Source: Chloroflexota bacterium
Lineage (GTDB): Bacteria; Chloroflexota; Anaerolineae; Aggregatilineales; Phototrophicaceae
Assembly (NCBI GenBank): GCA_026708115.1
Contig: JAPOVL010000013.1
Location: forward strand, 186,001 to 250,000
Length of the DNA: 64,000 bases
Reading direction: 5' to 3'
The position numbers were made by a program, and so were the translations under genes. The first letter of the stretch is position 1. Every line of letters starts with the position of its first letter. Positions 39,687 through 48,671 of this stretch are shown here, in pieces. Under the pieces are notes generated by a model. The model was not told where the DNA came from. It saw nothing but the letters and a program-made list of their open reading frames with translations, and did no database searches.

Positions 39687-40293
39687 AATGTTAGTTATTA
39701 GGGAAGTGTATCCATTTCGGCTGGAATAGGATTTGGCGCGGTAATCACCTCTTACAAACCTCCAAAAGAGTTCGACTTGGCGATGACGGACGCTCATTCC
39801 AACATGACTCATTTGCGTTTCACCATCTTGGCCCCGCTTTCTGGGCCTTCGAGCAAGCAAGATTGTCTGCAATACAGCTATTCTTGTTCAAGCCTACCAA
39901 CTCGCCGCTAAAGCGACCATTTAGTCGCCATTTGCCCCTCCCATTCCGCTATGCTTGCGCTAGCGCGACTAAACGTTCTCAAACTCGACACCGTCCGATT
40001 GCTTTGTCCGGCAAACAGACAAAGCGCGCCTTTGAACTGCGAATTTCCAAGGGGCTTGAAGAGGTGGACGAGATTTCTGTGAGAGATGTTTGAGGAGCAT
40101 TGCAGGGCTCTATGACTTTTTAATTCAATACTCCCGGACCATCTGCAGTGAATCTTTTCAAGCGAAATCGATATACTACCAATAAAGAGAAAAGATTGAT
40201 ATTTTCTGGAATTTGTGTTAGTTTACGGTACGGCAATTGGGCGAAAATGTCTTGACAGTGTCAGGTTACGGCGTAGGTCAATAAACCTATCAT
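39687..40293. other. Gene-free stretch
   Basis: No gene is supported in this 607-nt stretch. Two short frames (39863-40093 plus, 39672-39872 minus) have no coding features. The minus frame contains a loose resemblance to an IS30-type N-terminus (VRHRQVELFWRFVRGD) but is too short to call. A TGACA-G-TGTCA dyad lies at 40254-40264. Composition is more AT-rich than the flanking operon. Confidence 0.4.
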
Positions 40294-40533
40294 ATGCTAA
40301 GCGTTGAACAGACGCGCACAATTCAGTGGGATCGGGATGTTGCGGAGCTTGAGGACGCCGAGATGATCGAAATCGCAAGTGTCATGCTTAATGTTCCTTC
40401 ATTTTGGACAGATCTCAAGGATGGCGAGATGCGGTCAGGTACAATTGACCTTGACGAGCGAAGTATATTGGTGATGTGCTTTTGCCTGAGCGCTGCAGAC
40501 GATATTCTTCTGCAAATAATAAATGTCCAGTAA
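40294..40533 (+). CDS. Small hypothetical protein
   Basis: This 79-residue acidic protein (MLSVEQTRTIQWDRDVAELEDAEMIEIASVMLNVPSFWTDLKDGEMRSGTIDLDERSILVMCFCLSAADD) has no known motif. No ribosome site precedes the ATG, so it may be leaderless or non-coding. It is followed 17 nt later by another tiny gene with a good ribosome site, and the two may form a pair. The real-gene likelihood is moderate. Confidence 0.4.
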   Translation: MLSVEQTRTIQWDRDVAELEDAEMIEIASVMLNVPSFWTDLKDGEMRSGTIDLDERSILVMCFCLSAADDILLQIINVQ

Positions 40534-40550
40534 TTAGAAAAGGGATGCTC

Positions 40551-40757
40551 ATGCCATTTGATTACCCGGAAGAGATCAGAGAACAACAGGCGATAGTCAA
40601 GCGAGAGCTGAAAAAATTGGCGCGCATGCGGACAGAATACCTGATTGCCACCGGGCAGATGCCTCCTTCGGCCAACAAGAACATGCCCGCGTCAAGCGAC
40701 AAAAGTGGTGTCGCCGCCTCGCCATCTTCAGGTCATCCTGAAGTTACGGCCTCTTGA
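40551..40757 (+). CDS. Small hypothetical protein
   Basis: This 68-residue protein (MPFDYPEEIREQQAIVKRELKKLARMRTEYLIATGQMPPS) has a charged N-terminal helix and a disordered serine/proline-rich tail. The start at 40551 is chosen because AAAAGGG precedes it by 6 nt. It lies in the same direction and 17 nt after the previous small gene. A toxin-antitoxin or accessory role cannot be supported from sequence. Confidence 0.4.
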   Translation: MPFDYPEEIREQQAIVKRELKKLARMRTEYLIATGQMPPSANKNMPASSDKSGVAASPSSGHPEVTAS

Positions 40758-40889
40758 TGTGACATTCTGCTGCCAAGGTGCAGCGCTCTGTTTACGTATA
40801 CCGCGTTGCTTAGGCGACAATGCTTACGATTTTGCGTGAGCGAGGCAGATCCCAGAGCTGCCGCCGGGCGGTTCTGAGCTATTGCGTGT

Positions 40890-41801
40890 CTATTTGACGG
40901 CGCCCATGGTCAAGCCGTCGACAACGTTCTTGCGGATGAACATCGCCAGGAAAAAGATCGGTATCATTACGACGAGGCCGGCGGCGGCCATCTGTTCCCA
41001 CATGATGCCGCGGGCGCCGCTCGTGGTCATCAAGGCGACCTGCATGGTGCGCATCTCGCGCCCGATGATGAGGGCGAAGAGGAATTCGTTCCAGGACATG
41101 ATAAAGGCGAAGACTGAAGCGACCAGCACGCCCGGGCGGATCAAAGGCAGCGAGATGAAGAATAGGATCTGAAAGTCGTTGCAGCCGTCGACGAAAGCGG
41201 CTTCTTCAATTTCACCGGGAAGGGCGTCGACGAAGCCCTTGATCATCCAGATGGCGTAGGGCAGGACGATAGACATGTTGACGATGATCAGGCCTAGCTG
41301 CGTACCGAGAAGCGGTTTACCGAAGACTTCAATCGTGCGAAAGAGCGTGAAGAATGGGATAGCAACCACGATGGCGGGGATGAACTGGGTGGTCAGAATC
41401 CAGACAAGCAGGACGCTATTGCCCAAGAAGCTGTAGCGACTGAAAGCGTAAGCGGCGAGGGTCGCCAGTGGAATGGCGATGAGTATGGTGGCGCCGGAGA
41501 CGACGATGCTGTTCAAGACACTCGGGAACATGTTGCGGCCGACTTCGCCGCGCTCGCGATCGGTACCCTTGTTGATGATAACAGAGGTATCGGAAAAGAT
41601 GATTTCAAAATTTTCCAGCGTAGGAGAAAATATCAGAGTGGTTGAGTAGGCTTTTTCCTGCGGCTTGATGGCGGTGATCGCCAACCAGAGAATCGGCAGC
41701 ACAATGAAGGCGATGATCAGAAGCAGGGCGAGCGTCTCCAAGACTTTTAGGGTCGTTAGACGGAGGCTGCTTTGGTTCTGGCCGATTGTGTTCGCTGTCA
41801 T
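40890..41801 (-). CDS. Sugar ABC transporter permease, MalG type
   Basis: This 303-residue permease has about six membrane helices and the EAA loop EEAAFVDGCNDFQILFFISLPLIRPGV. It ends DGLTMGAVK, the common terminal motif of CUT1 MalG-type subunits. It is encoded 9 nt after the MalF-type gene and forms the channel with it. No ATPase gene lies in this operon. The locus order SBP, MalF-type, MalG-type is canonical. Confidence 0.92.
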   Translation of the reverse strand: MTANTIGQNQSSLRLTTLKVLETLALLLIIAFIVLPILWLAITAIKPQEKAYSTTLIFSPTLENFEIIFSDTSVIINKGTDRERGEVGRNMFPSVLNSIVVSGATILIAIPLATLAAYAFSRYSFLGNSVLLVWILTTQFIPAIVVAIPFFTLFRTIEVFGKPLLGTQLGLIIVNMSIVLPYAIWMIKGFVDALPGEIEEAAFVDGCNDFQILFFISLPLIRPGVLVASVFAFIMSWNEFLFALIIGREMRTMQVALMTTSGARGIMWEQMAAAGLVVMIPIFFLAMFIRKNVVDGLTMGAVK

Positions 41802-41810
41802 CAGATTTGC

Positions 41811-42782
41811 TCAGTCGCGATTCAGCACGAGCGACACATAGAGCGCCGCGCAGATCGTCAGCACGACGACGAGAATATAGGACATGGCGGAGGCGTAGCC
41901 GATATCCAGGCTGCGCACGAATCCGATTTGATGGATGTAATAGTTGATGGTCTGGGTCGCGCGGACGGGGCCGCCGCCGGTCATGGTGACGACTTGATCG
42001 AACATCTTTAGCGAGAAGATCGTCTTGAGCATGGTTACGATGAGGATCACGGGCCGCAGCAGGGGCAGTGTGACGCGGAAGAATATCTGCAGACGATTGG
42101 CGCCGTCAATGCGCGCCGCTTCGAAGATCTGCTCGTCAATTGAACCGAGCGCGCCGACAAACATCAGCGCTATCAAAGGCGCCCAGCCCCAGGTCTCGCT
42201 CATGGCGAGCATGAAGAGCGCCCAGAATTTGTCGCCCAGCCAGACGATCGACTCGCTGATCAGGGGTATCTCGACGATGGGCAGGGCGTTGATTATTGAC
42301 AGCAGCGCATTGATCGGTCTCACGATTAACTGATCGATGAGCAAGTCGTATATCCCATAATTTTCATTGAGCATGAAGCGCCAGCTGTAACCCTTGAGGG
42401 CGGGGCTGACGGCGAAGGGGAAGATCAGCAAAACTTTGGTCAGCGTATGAAGCCGACCGCCCTTTTGCACGACGACAGCGATAAACAAGCCGATGATGAC
42501 GGACAGGGCGACGCTGATGACAGTGAACCAGAAGGTCACCTGCAAGCTGTTGATGAAGCGGGAGTCGCTGAAAGCCAGGGTGTAGTTATTGAGCGAGAGC
42601 AGGCTCCAGTCAATGTGGATGCCATTCTCGCCGATTTGGATTGCGAATTGGGGCGGGCGCCGCAGGTTGTATTTGTGGAAGCTGAAATAGAGGGCGGCCA
42701 GCAAGGGATAGATCGTCGTCAAGACGATGACCAAGAGGGCGGGCCCGACAAGTACCCAAGGGACCCAGCGTTTTTTGCGCAT
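41811..42782 (-). CDS. Sugar ABC transporter permease, MalF type
   Basis: This 323-residue permease has an N-terminal helix (WVLVGPALLVIVLTTIYPLLAALYFSF) and the EAA loop FEAARIDGANRLQIFFRVTLPLLRPVI. TMTGGGPVRATQTINYYIH follows as in CUT1 MalF-type subunits. A long periplasmic-side loop (residues 115-180) is typical. It follows the binding-protein gene after a palindromic repeat (42802-42828). It needs an ATPase from elsewhere, the best candidate being the gene at 18687-19739. Confidence 0.92.
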   Translation of the reverse strand: MRKKRWVPWVLVGPALLVIVLTTIYPLLAALYFSFHKYNLRRPPQFAIQIGENGIHIDWSLLSLNNYTLAFSDSRFINSLQVTFWFTVISVALSVIIGLFIAVVVQKGGRLHTLTKVLLIFPFAVSPALKGYSWRFMLNENYGIYDLLIDQLIVRPINALLSIINALPIVEIPLISESIVWLGDKFWALFMLAMSETWGWAPLIALMFVGALGSIDEQIFEAARIDGANRLQIFFRVTLPLLRPVILIVTMLKTIFSLKMFDQVVTMTGGGPVRATQTINYYIHQIGFVRSLDIGYASAMSYILVVVLTICAALYVSLVLNRD

Positions 42783-42801
42783 ATTGCCCCCATCCCCCCA
42801 G

Positions 42802-42828
42802 CCCCTTCCCCCAAAGTGAGGGAAGGGG
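42802..42828. repeat. Family B palindrome between SBP and permease genes
   Basis: CCCCTTCCC and GGGAAGGGG (9-bp arms) flank a 9-nt loop. It is embedded in a block of C-runs (ccccatccccccagccccttccc). It lies 33 nt after the SBP stop and about 19 nt before the MalF-type start, on the transcript. Confidence 0.7.
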
Positions 42829-42861
42829 AGCTAGAAAGCTTAGGCGGGCGTCAAGGAGAAT

Positions 42862-44223
42862 TTAGTCGTAGTAGCCCGCACCTTGCATGACAAAGCGGAC
42901 GTCTTCCGCCGTCCGGTCGAGGACAGCTTGCGTATCGGCCATCGGATCGGTGGCCAACTCATTGATCGCTTCCGCCAGGAACGGGACGATCTCGGTGTAT
43001 TCCGGGATCAAAGGAATAGTACGCGCGTCCGCCAAGACGGCGGAGGCGACGCCCTGCAAGCCATTGTGGACTTCGTTCACTTCGGGGTCTGCCAGGACGG
43101 AAAGACGAACGGCCACGTTGGTATCCAGCGCCGGATCCGAGGCGTCGAGAACAATGCGGCGCTCGGTGATGGGGTGCGTCAGCCACTTCAGGTATTCGAG
43201 TGCGGCATCGCGATCATCGGATTGATCGAGCACGCCGACCGCCCAGAGATAGCCGTAGGACGTGGTCTCGCCACCTTCCCAGCCGGGCGCGGGAGCGAAG
43301 GCAGCGTTTTCCGCGACTTCGGGAATCTCGGAATTGGTCATGCGGCTGGCCATCCACCACCAGCCGACGAACATGGCCGCGCGGCCCTGCACCAGTTCCT
43401 GATTGGCTTCTTGTTCGTTCCAGGCGACTGAGGCTTCTGGGCTGTGACCATCGCGCACGTAGCTGATGTACTGCTCTGTCGCGGCCACGCCGGCTTCATT
43501 GTTGAAAATGGGTTCCCAGTTTTCGTCGAAGATGTCGGTGCCGGCGCCCCAGAGTTGGGCATACCAATTGAAGAGATTCTGGTCGACATTCAAGCCGTAG
43601 TACATGGCGATGGGTGCGATGTCCATGCCGCTGGCTTCGATCGCTTCGCCGATTGCGGAGATGTCTTGCCAGGTGGCGGGCGGGCCCATGCCGACGGCTT
43701 CCAGGACATCAGCGCGGTAGTGGAGCAACAGTGGATGACCGCGGAAGGGCATGCCGTAGATGGTATCGCTCAGACCGGTGGCCGCGCCTTGATAGGCGGG
43801 ACCGTAATCGTCCCAGTCAAAGCCGGCGTCTTCGACGAAGTCGTTGAGGGGATGCAGGAAGTCGTAGATGTTGGTGCCCCAGGCGTCAACAAAGGCGACG
43901 ACGTCAAACTCGGTGTTGGGATTGGTCGCTTCCAGGTATAGCTGTTCCTGGAAGGAGCCGAAAGGCAGATCGCCCCAACTAACGCTGATGCCGGTCATGG
44001 CGGTGAATTCGGCTTCGCCCTTAACGGCGGCGGAAGCGAATTGCGGCGCGGTGCTGCAGCAGATCAAGAATTTCAAGTGCGTGCCATCGTATGGCTTGTC
44101 GGGGTCCAAGCCAAATGTGGCTGGATCCATGATGTCCATGTCATCGGCATAGACCGACGCAAAGGGCAAAGCCACAAACAGGGCAACTAAAAGTAAATAG
44201 ATAATGCGACGCGAGATGCGCAT
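42862..44223 (-). CDS. Sugar ABC transporter substrate-binding protein
   Basis: This 453-residue exported family-1 solute-binding protein has a signal peptide (MRISRRIIYLLLVALFVALPFASVYA). The mature protein begins MDIMDPATFGLDPDKPYDGTHLKFLICCSTAPQFA, including an adjacent Cys pair. ALTHPITERRIVLDASDPALDTNV and a binding-lobe typical of CUT1 systems follow. A GAGAGG ribosome site precedes the ATG. A LacI-type operator-like dyad lies upstream at 44254-44265. It binds the sugar outside the membrane for the permeases encoded downstream. Confidence 0.92.
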   Translation of the reverse strand: MRISRRIIYLLLVALFVALPFASVYADDMDIMDPATFGLDPDKPYDGTHLKFLICCSTAPQFASAAVKGEAEFTAMTGISVSWGDLPFGSFQEQLYLEATNPNTEFDVVAFVDAWGTNIYDFLHPLNDFVEDAGFDWDDYGPAYQGAATGLSDTIYGMPFRGHPLLLHYRADVLEAVGMGPPATWQDISAIGEAIEASGMDIAPIAMYYGLNVDQNLFNWYAQLWGAGTDIFDENWEPIFNNEAGVAATEQYISYVRDGHSPEASVAWNEQEANQELVQGRAAMFVGWWWMASRMTNSEIPEVAENAAFAPAPGWEGGETTSYGYLWAVGVLDQSDDRDAALEYLKWLTHPITERRIVLDASDPALDTNVAVRLSVLADPEVNEVHNGLQGVASAVLADARTIPLIPEYTEIVPFLAEAINELATDPMADTQAVLDRTAEDVRFVMQGAGYYD

Positions 44224-44253
44224 GGTGAATCCTCTCTACAGCTTGGGTTTACA

Positions 44254-44265
44254 GAAATCGTTTTC
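44254..44265. promoter_or_regulatory. LacI-family or CRE-like operator dyad
   Basis: GAAATCGTTTTC fits GAAA-N-CG-N-TTTC, the symmetric core bound by many LacI-family sugar regulators. It lies 31 nt upstream of the ATG of the sugar-binding-protein gene. No regulator gene is adjacent, so the regulator is unidentified. Confidence 0.45.
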
Positions 44266-44394
44266 GCTTGCCCCTAACAACAGGTTCAATGCAAGACGAG
44301 CATACCGCAAGAAGGCGCAGAATTCAAACATGAGCAACGAGCATTGCGCAGGGCGCAACTAAGGTCGCTGTTGAAATTCTACCCCACCCCCCGG

Positions 44395-44422
44395 CCCCCT
44401 CCCCGAAGCATCAGGGAGGGGG
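44395..44422. repeat. Family B palindrome
   Basis: CCCCCTCCC and GGGAGGGGG arms (9 bp) flank a 10-nt loop, preceded by C-blocks (accccaccccccggcc). It stands between the sugar-binding-protein gene and the MBL-fold gene. Confidence 0.65.
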
Positions 44423-44628
44423 AGCTTTACTGAGCTATTTTAAGCCATTATGGCCTTTCGCATTTGCACGACACTGGCCGGGATTGGCTGTAATTCATGA
44501 TTTTCAACAGAGTCTTAAGGATCGCCCCTAGGAGGCTGTTCTATGTTGGCTGATGCCTGATTATGACGAGCGGTTCTGTGGTTATTGGTCTAAGGAACCG
44601 CGCTGTGAAGGCGCTTGTTCAGCGGGCG

Positions 44629-45450
44629 CTATTCGATGGGATGCCAGGAAAAGGAATCGCCCCGTCGTTTTACGGTACCCAGGCCCGGAAACTCAAGGTG
44701 ATAGAAGAGTGTCAGCAGGTCCTCGTCGGCGCAGCGCCCCAAGACGCGCCGACGCGTGTCTACGGCCATGTCGCCGTCCGAATCGAATATGAATGGCCAA
44801 TCCAACTGCTTGAACTGGAATTCCTGGTGCAGCAGGTCGACGACATGGAGAAGTCGATCGCCGCCCGATTCGACAAGCAGTCCCGAGTGCCCGAGGGTAT
44901 GCCCGGCGAGATCGACGACAGTGACGCCCGGCGCGACTGCATCGCCAGCGTCCGCGAAGCTGAAGCGCTGGCGCAAGGCGGCGAAACGCTGGAACTGCCC
45001 CCGTTCCTGGGGACTATTCGAGTCCGCCCAGCGATCCATCCACTCCTGCCATTCTGCGGCCATTGTAATGAAGCGCGCGTTTGGGAACTCGAGCGGGCTT
45101 TCCTCAGCCATCAGGCCAGCGATATGGTCGCCGTGAAAATGGGTCAAGTAGACGATGTCGATATCGGCCGGCGTCAAGCCGGCGCTGGCAAGCGCCGCTA
45201 TCAATCCGCCGCTGTCCGGCAGGCCGGCCGCGCCAAAGCCGACATCGGCCAGGATGCGCGTCCCGCCGCTGTTGATATACAAGCAGTTGAGGCTGTCTGT
45301 GCCCGCCATGCCGCCCAGGGCGGCTTCAATCTCTGCTCGGCTGACCCTTGGGTAGCGCGCCGCGATCGCGTCGATAGTTTTGGTCGACTCACCTTCTAGC
45401 AACACAGCACATTGGATATCGCCGATGGTGACATGATATGACTTTGACAT
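44629..45450 (-). CDS. Metallo-beta-lactamase-fold hydrolase
   Basis: This 273-residue protein has the metal-binding motif THFHGDH (103-109). Further histidines lie in LAGHTLGHSGLL and the usual C-terminal histidine in FYHLEFPG. N-terminal residues (1-50) form a short extra region. The superfamily hydrolyses thioesters, lactones, phosphodiesters and others. The pattern with H-x-H-x-D-H and a wide spacing to the second zinc ligand fits the glyoxalase-II or lactonase-like group, and the substrate is not determinable. A GAGGGG ribosome site precedes the ATG. Confidence 0.83.
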   Translation of the reverse strand: MSKSYHVTIGDIQCAVLLEGESTKTIDAIAARYPRVSRAEIEAALGGMAGTDSLNCLYINSGGTRILADVGFGAAGLPDSGGLIAALASAGLTPADIDIVYLTHFHGDHIAGLMAEESPLEFPNARFITMAAEWQEWMDRWADSNSPQERGQFQRFAALRQRFSFADAGDAVAPGVTVVDLAGHTLGHSGLLVESGGDRLLHVVDLLHQEFQFKQLDWPFIFDSDGDMAVDTRRRVLGRCADEDLLTLFYHLEFPGLGTVKRRGDSFSWHPIE

Positions 45451-45507
45451 GGTTTCCCCTCACTGATTTCATAACATTGCGAATGATTGCGAGCAAGCGA
45501 TGGCGGT

Positions 45508-46278
45508 CTACAAGCCGGTAAGCGCCATACTTGTCAACAGAAAGATCAGACCGGCGCTCACGCGCGCGACAAGCACGGACAAGCTGGAACCGGTATGCAC
45601 TCTGAGCAGGTTAAAGGCGAAACAGACAGAAAATGGATAAGCGAGCCCATACCAAGGGGCGCTGTAAATGGATTGCCAGGGCGCGAAAAACACGACTAGG
45701 TGGAGCAAGACGAATACGAGACAGACCGCAACAAGTCCGCGCCAGGGGCCGAGCGTCCAGCGCAGCGATGGCAAGAGCAGGGCTTGGAATACCAGCGTTT
45801 CCGCCAAGGGCTGCAGGAAAACCAGGAGCAAGGCCGCGACGATGACGCCAATTGGCCCTCCCGCGCCAATGCCATATACTTCCGGCAGGGGCAGGAACTG
45901 GCCGCTGGGCAGGCTGATGATCAAATTGATGAAGAGCGAGATCGCCACGCCAAGCAGCGCGATGAGCGGCAGCGGAGGACCGCGCCTGCTCAGGCGGAGG
46001 GCCCCCCAACTGTCCGCGTTGCCGCGCCGGTTTATGAGGACAAAAAGAGCTGTGGCGCCCATGCCAAGCGCCCAACTCAGGATGAGCAGGTCGGGGGTCG
46101 CTTGTTGGCTGCCGAGCAAGAGTGAAGCCAGGGCGGGGCCGATCACGGTGAGGCAGACCAGCATCGCCGCAAGGATGAGCGTCGCGGTAAGGAGACGCCA
46201 GGGCGGGGCGTATTCCTCGGGGGATGAGAGCTTTTGCATTAAGCTCATTTCTCGTCTGTCGCGTTGGTCGGATGTCAT
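45508..46278 (-). CDS. CPBP-like intramembrane protein with altered active site
   Basis: This 256-residue protein has about seven membrane helices and resembles CPBP (Abi) prenyl endopeptidases. The first catalytic motif EExxxR appears as ETLVFQ (in QPLAETLVFQALLLPSLRW), so the second Glu and the Arg are missing. The second motif FxxxH is only weakly suggested by LVFVLLHLVV, and the third (..N..HTGSS) is recognisable. It may therefore be inactive as a protease or act as a scaffold. The start at 46278 is chosen because AGGACCAGG lies just upstream. It follows the glycosyltransferase gene (37-nt gap) on the same strand. Confidence 0.65.
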   Translation of the reverse strand: MTSDQRDRREMSLMQKLSSPEEYAPPWRLLTATLILAAMLVCLTVIGPALASLLLGSQQATPDLLILSWALGMGATALFVLINRRGNADSWGALRLSRRGPPLPLIALLGVAISLFINLIISLPSGQFLPLPEVYGIGAGGPIGVIVAALLLVFLQPLAETLVFQALLLPSLRWTLGPWRGLVAVCLVFVLLHLVVFFAPWQSIYSAPWYGLAYPFSVCFAFNLLRVHTGSSLSVLVARVSAGLIFLLTSMALTGL

Positions 46279-46315
46279 TGCCTGGTCCTGGAATGCGATT
46301 CTGCGCTCGCTGAGA

Positions 46316-47452
46316 TTAGGAACGCAAGACGTCTTCATAGACGGCTAGCGTCTCTTGGGCGGTCTTACGCCAGGAATACTTGCTGGCCAGCGCCAAACCT
46401 TGATTGATCATAGTCTCGCGCAAGGGCTGCTGTATGAGCAAGGCGATGATTGCGCCCGCCATCTCTCGAGCATTATCTACCATATAAACGGCATCTTCCA
46501 GCACTTCTTCAAAGACGAGGGCGTTCGATGTGACGACCGGTGTGCCGGAGGCAAGCGCTTCCAGAGCCATGAGGCCAAAACCTTCGTACATGCTCGGGAA
46601 GGCGAAGACATCGGCCAGACGATAGAGCGATGGTTTGTCGTCTTCATCGACAAAGCCGATCCAACGGACGTAGTCCTCTATGCCAAGTTTGCTGCTGTAT
46701 GCGCGCATGTCGGGGAAAAGCGGATTGTTCCAGGCAGGTTCGCGTCCGGCGATCACGAGCGGAAAGGTATCGCCGTCGGCTTCTGCGACGTAGGTATAGG
46801 CCAGCAAAAGCATATTGACTTGCTTGCGCCAGTCGAAGCCGCCCAGGTAGAGTACAAAGCGCTCGGGCAGATGGTATTTCTCGAGAACGGCGGCGTCGCG
46901 CTCGCTGCCCAAGCGGGGATGGAAACGCGGGTCATGAGACAGGTAAGTGACGCTGATCTTGTCTTCTGGAATACCCAGGTATTCTTCGATATCGAGTTTG
47001 GCGGTTTCGCTGATGGTGATGATGTGATTGCTGCCGCGCGCGGCTACGCTGACCAGAGAGGTATACAGGCTGGTCAGGAGGCCAGAACTATAAATGGGAA
47101 ACTGCAGGGGGATGACATCAAGCACGGTCGTTACCAGCTTGACCGGGCAACTGAGTGGCGGACCCCAGTAGGGCACATGGGCGATATCAGCGTTAATGCG
47201 TCCCGCGATGCGCGGAAAAGCGACCTGTTCGAAGATGACTTTTCCAGCTTTGCTGCGGCGCGGTATGTTGCTGGTTCTTATGGCGTTGACGCCTTCAGGA
47301 AGGCCAGTCGGTTGAGGGATGTGCGGAGGCAATACGAGCGAAAGCTCGAGCGACGGCGAGACCTTGTTCAGATTGGCGACCAGGTGACGAAGATACTGTC
47401 CGCTGCCGGTAGAATCTTCAGCCCAAAACCAGCCGTTGATGGCGACGTGCAT
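46316..47452 (-). CDS. Glycosyltransferase, GT4 family
   Basis: This 378-residue GT-B transferase has an acceptor-side start (AINGWFWAEDSTGSGQYLRHLVANL). ISVTYLSHDPRFHP and YVLYLGGFDWRKQVNMLL form the donor-side Rossmann opening, and PSMYEGFGLMALEALASGTPVVTSNA is the diagnostic E-x7-E motif with its flank. It is likely a cytoplasmic-face mannosyl- or glucosyltransferase in surface polysaccharide synthesis. The ATG at 47452 is favoured by a GAGGGA ribosome site. The epimerase gene lies 138 nt upstream on the same strand, so sugar supply and transfer may be linked. Confidence 0.88.
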   Translation of the reverse strand: MHVAINGWFWAEDSTGSGQYLRHLVANLNKVSPSLELSLVLPPHIPQPTGLPEGVNAIRTSNIPRRSKAGKVIFEQVAFPRIAGRINADIAHVPYWGPPLSCPVKLVTTVLDVIPLQFPIYSSGLLTSLYTSLVSVAARGSNHIITISETAKLDIEEYLGIPEDKISVTYLSHDPRFHPRLGSERDAAVLEKYHLPERFVLYLGGFDWRKQVNMLLLAYTYVAEADGDTFPLVIAGREPAWNNPLFPDMRAYSSKLGIEDYVRWIGFVDEDDKPSLYRLADVFAFPSMYEGFGLMALEALASGTPVVTSNALVFEEVLEDAVYMVDNAREMAGAIIALLIQQPLRETMINQGLALASKYSWRKTAQETLAVYEDVLRS

Positions 47453-47589
47453 AGCGTCCCTCAAGCGTTGATTCCGCCCATATTGTACAGGAGCCGCTCG
47501 CCGGCAGCGAAAAAAACTGCCGCGCTCGCCGAGAATAACAAGCTTTCTCCTTGCGGCAGCAAGGAGGTTTCCAAAACAGAAGGGCGCGC

Positions 47590-48570
47590 TTAGGCCGGGA
47601 ACATCTCGGTCTGGTAATAGGCGATGATCTGATCGATGGTCTCGTTAAGCGAGGTCGTGGGCTGCCAATTGATGGCTCCCCGGATTTTCTTGATACAGGG
47701 CACGCGCCGGCGGAAGTCCTCGAAACCGGGCTGTTTATATGCCTGATCATAGGGAACGAGTTTGATCTCCGAGGCGCTGTCGGCGCGGTCGCGAATGCGC
47801 TGCGCGAGTTCCAGGATGCTGATTTCTTCGTTGCTGCCGATGTTATAGAGTTGACCGACTGTCGCTTCGCTTTCCGTCAGTTTCTGGATCGCGCTCACGA
47901 TATCGTAGACATTGCCGAAGCAACGCTGTTGCTGGCCATCCCCGTAGACCTGAATCGGTTCGTTTGCCAGCGCCCAGCGCACAAAACGCGGCACAACCAT
48001 GCCGTATTGCCCGACCTGCCGCGGACCCACGGTATTAAAGAGGCGAAAGAGCGTGATGGGCAAGCCGACTTCGGCGTGATAGGCAAAGGCCAGGAATTCG
48101 TCGACGGCTTTGGACGCGGCATAACTCCAGCGGCTGCGCACGGTAGGTCCGGAAAGCGTGTCGTCATCCTCGCGGAAAGGGAAGCTGACGCCTTTGCCAT
48201 AAACCTCGGAAGTGGATGCGATCATGATACGCCGGCGATAGCGGCTGGCGGTTTTGAGCATGGTTTCGGTGCCGCCGATGTTGACCTCGATGGTATTGAT
48301 CGGGCGGTCGATGATATTGCTGACCCCGACAGCGGCGGCGAGATGAAAGATGATATCACATTCGCTGACCAGGCGGTCGATCACGTGGATGTTGCGGATA
48401 TCTTCGATGGCATAGCTGAAGTTGGGCTCGTTGGCGAGATGTTCAATGTTGGCCAGTCGTCCGGTGGAGAGATTGTCGATGACGGTCACTTTGTAACCGC
48501 TTTTGAGCAGCCGTTCCGAGAGGTGGCTGCCGATGAAACCGGCGCCTCCGGTGATCAACGCGCGTATCAT
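47590..48570 (-). CDS. NAD-dependent nucleotide-sugar epimerase/dehydratase
   Basis: This 326-residue extended short-chain dehydrogenase has the GGAGFIGSHL dinucleotide motif near the N-terminus and ASTSEVYG followed by YAASKAVDE (catalytic Tyr-Lys in YxxxK). NTVGPRQVGQYGMVVPRFVRWAL and VYGDGQQQRCFGNVYDIV form the substrate half. The architecture matches UDP-sugar 4-epimerases and UDP-glucuronate decarboxylases. It makes nucleotide sugars for surface polysaccharides, which fits the adjacent GT4. The ATG at 48570 has AAGGA upstream, and the longer frame to 48594 has no support. Confidence 0.88.
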   Translation of the reverse strand: MIRALITGGAGFIGSHLSERLLKSGYKVTVIDNLSTGRLANIEHLANEPNFSYAIEDIRNIHVIDRLVSECDIIFHLAAAVGVSNIIDRPINTIEVNIGGTETMLKTASRYRRRIMIASTSEVYGKGVSFPFREDDDTLSGPTVRSRWSYAASKAVDEFLAFAYHAEVGLPITLFRLFNTVGPRQVGQYGMVVPRFVRWALANEPIQVYGDGQQQRCFGNVYDIVSAIQKLTESEATVGQLYNIGSNEEISILELAQRIRDRADSASEIKLVPYDQAYKQPGFEDFRRRVPCIKKIRGAINWQPTTSLNETIDQIIAYYQTEMFPA

Positions 48571-48671
48571 GCTTGGTCCTTTCCCGAGGGTCAAATAGCC
48601 GATGCCAATAGCGAATTATACACGGGAAAGGCAGGACCTGCTTAGACCGATCTGCGCCGCTTTGCCGGTCC

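Larger units (their letters stand above)
44224..44628. other. Intergenic region with operator-like dyad and family B palindrome
   Basis: No gene is supported. It holds a LacI-type operator-like dyad (44254-44265) upstream of the sugar-binding-protein gene and a family B palindrome (44395-44422). The rest appears unstructured. Confidence 0.5.

Noticed and set aside
39672..39872. Possible IS30-type transposase N-terminus on the minus strand
   Set aside because: Only a loose match over about 20 residues, with no DDE domain or inverted repeats nearby.
46355..48645. Two long plus-strand frames opposite the glycosyltransferase and epimerase
   Set aside because: Both are antisense to enzymes with complete motifs, and have no ribosome sites or domains.
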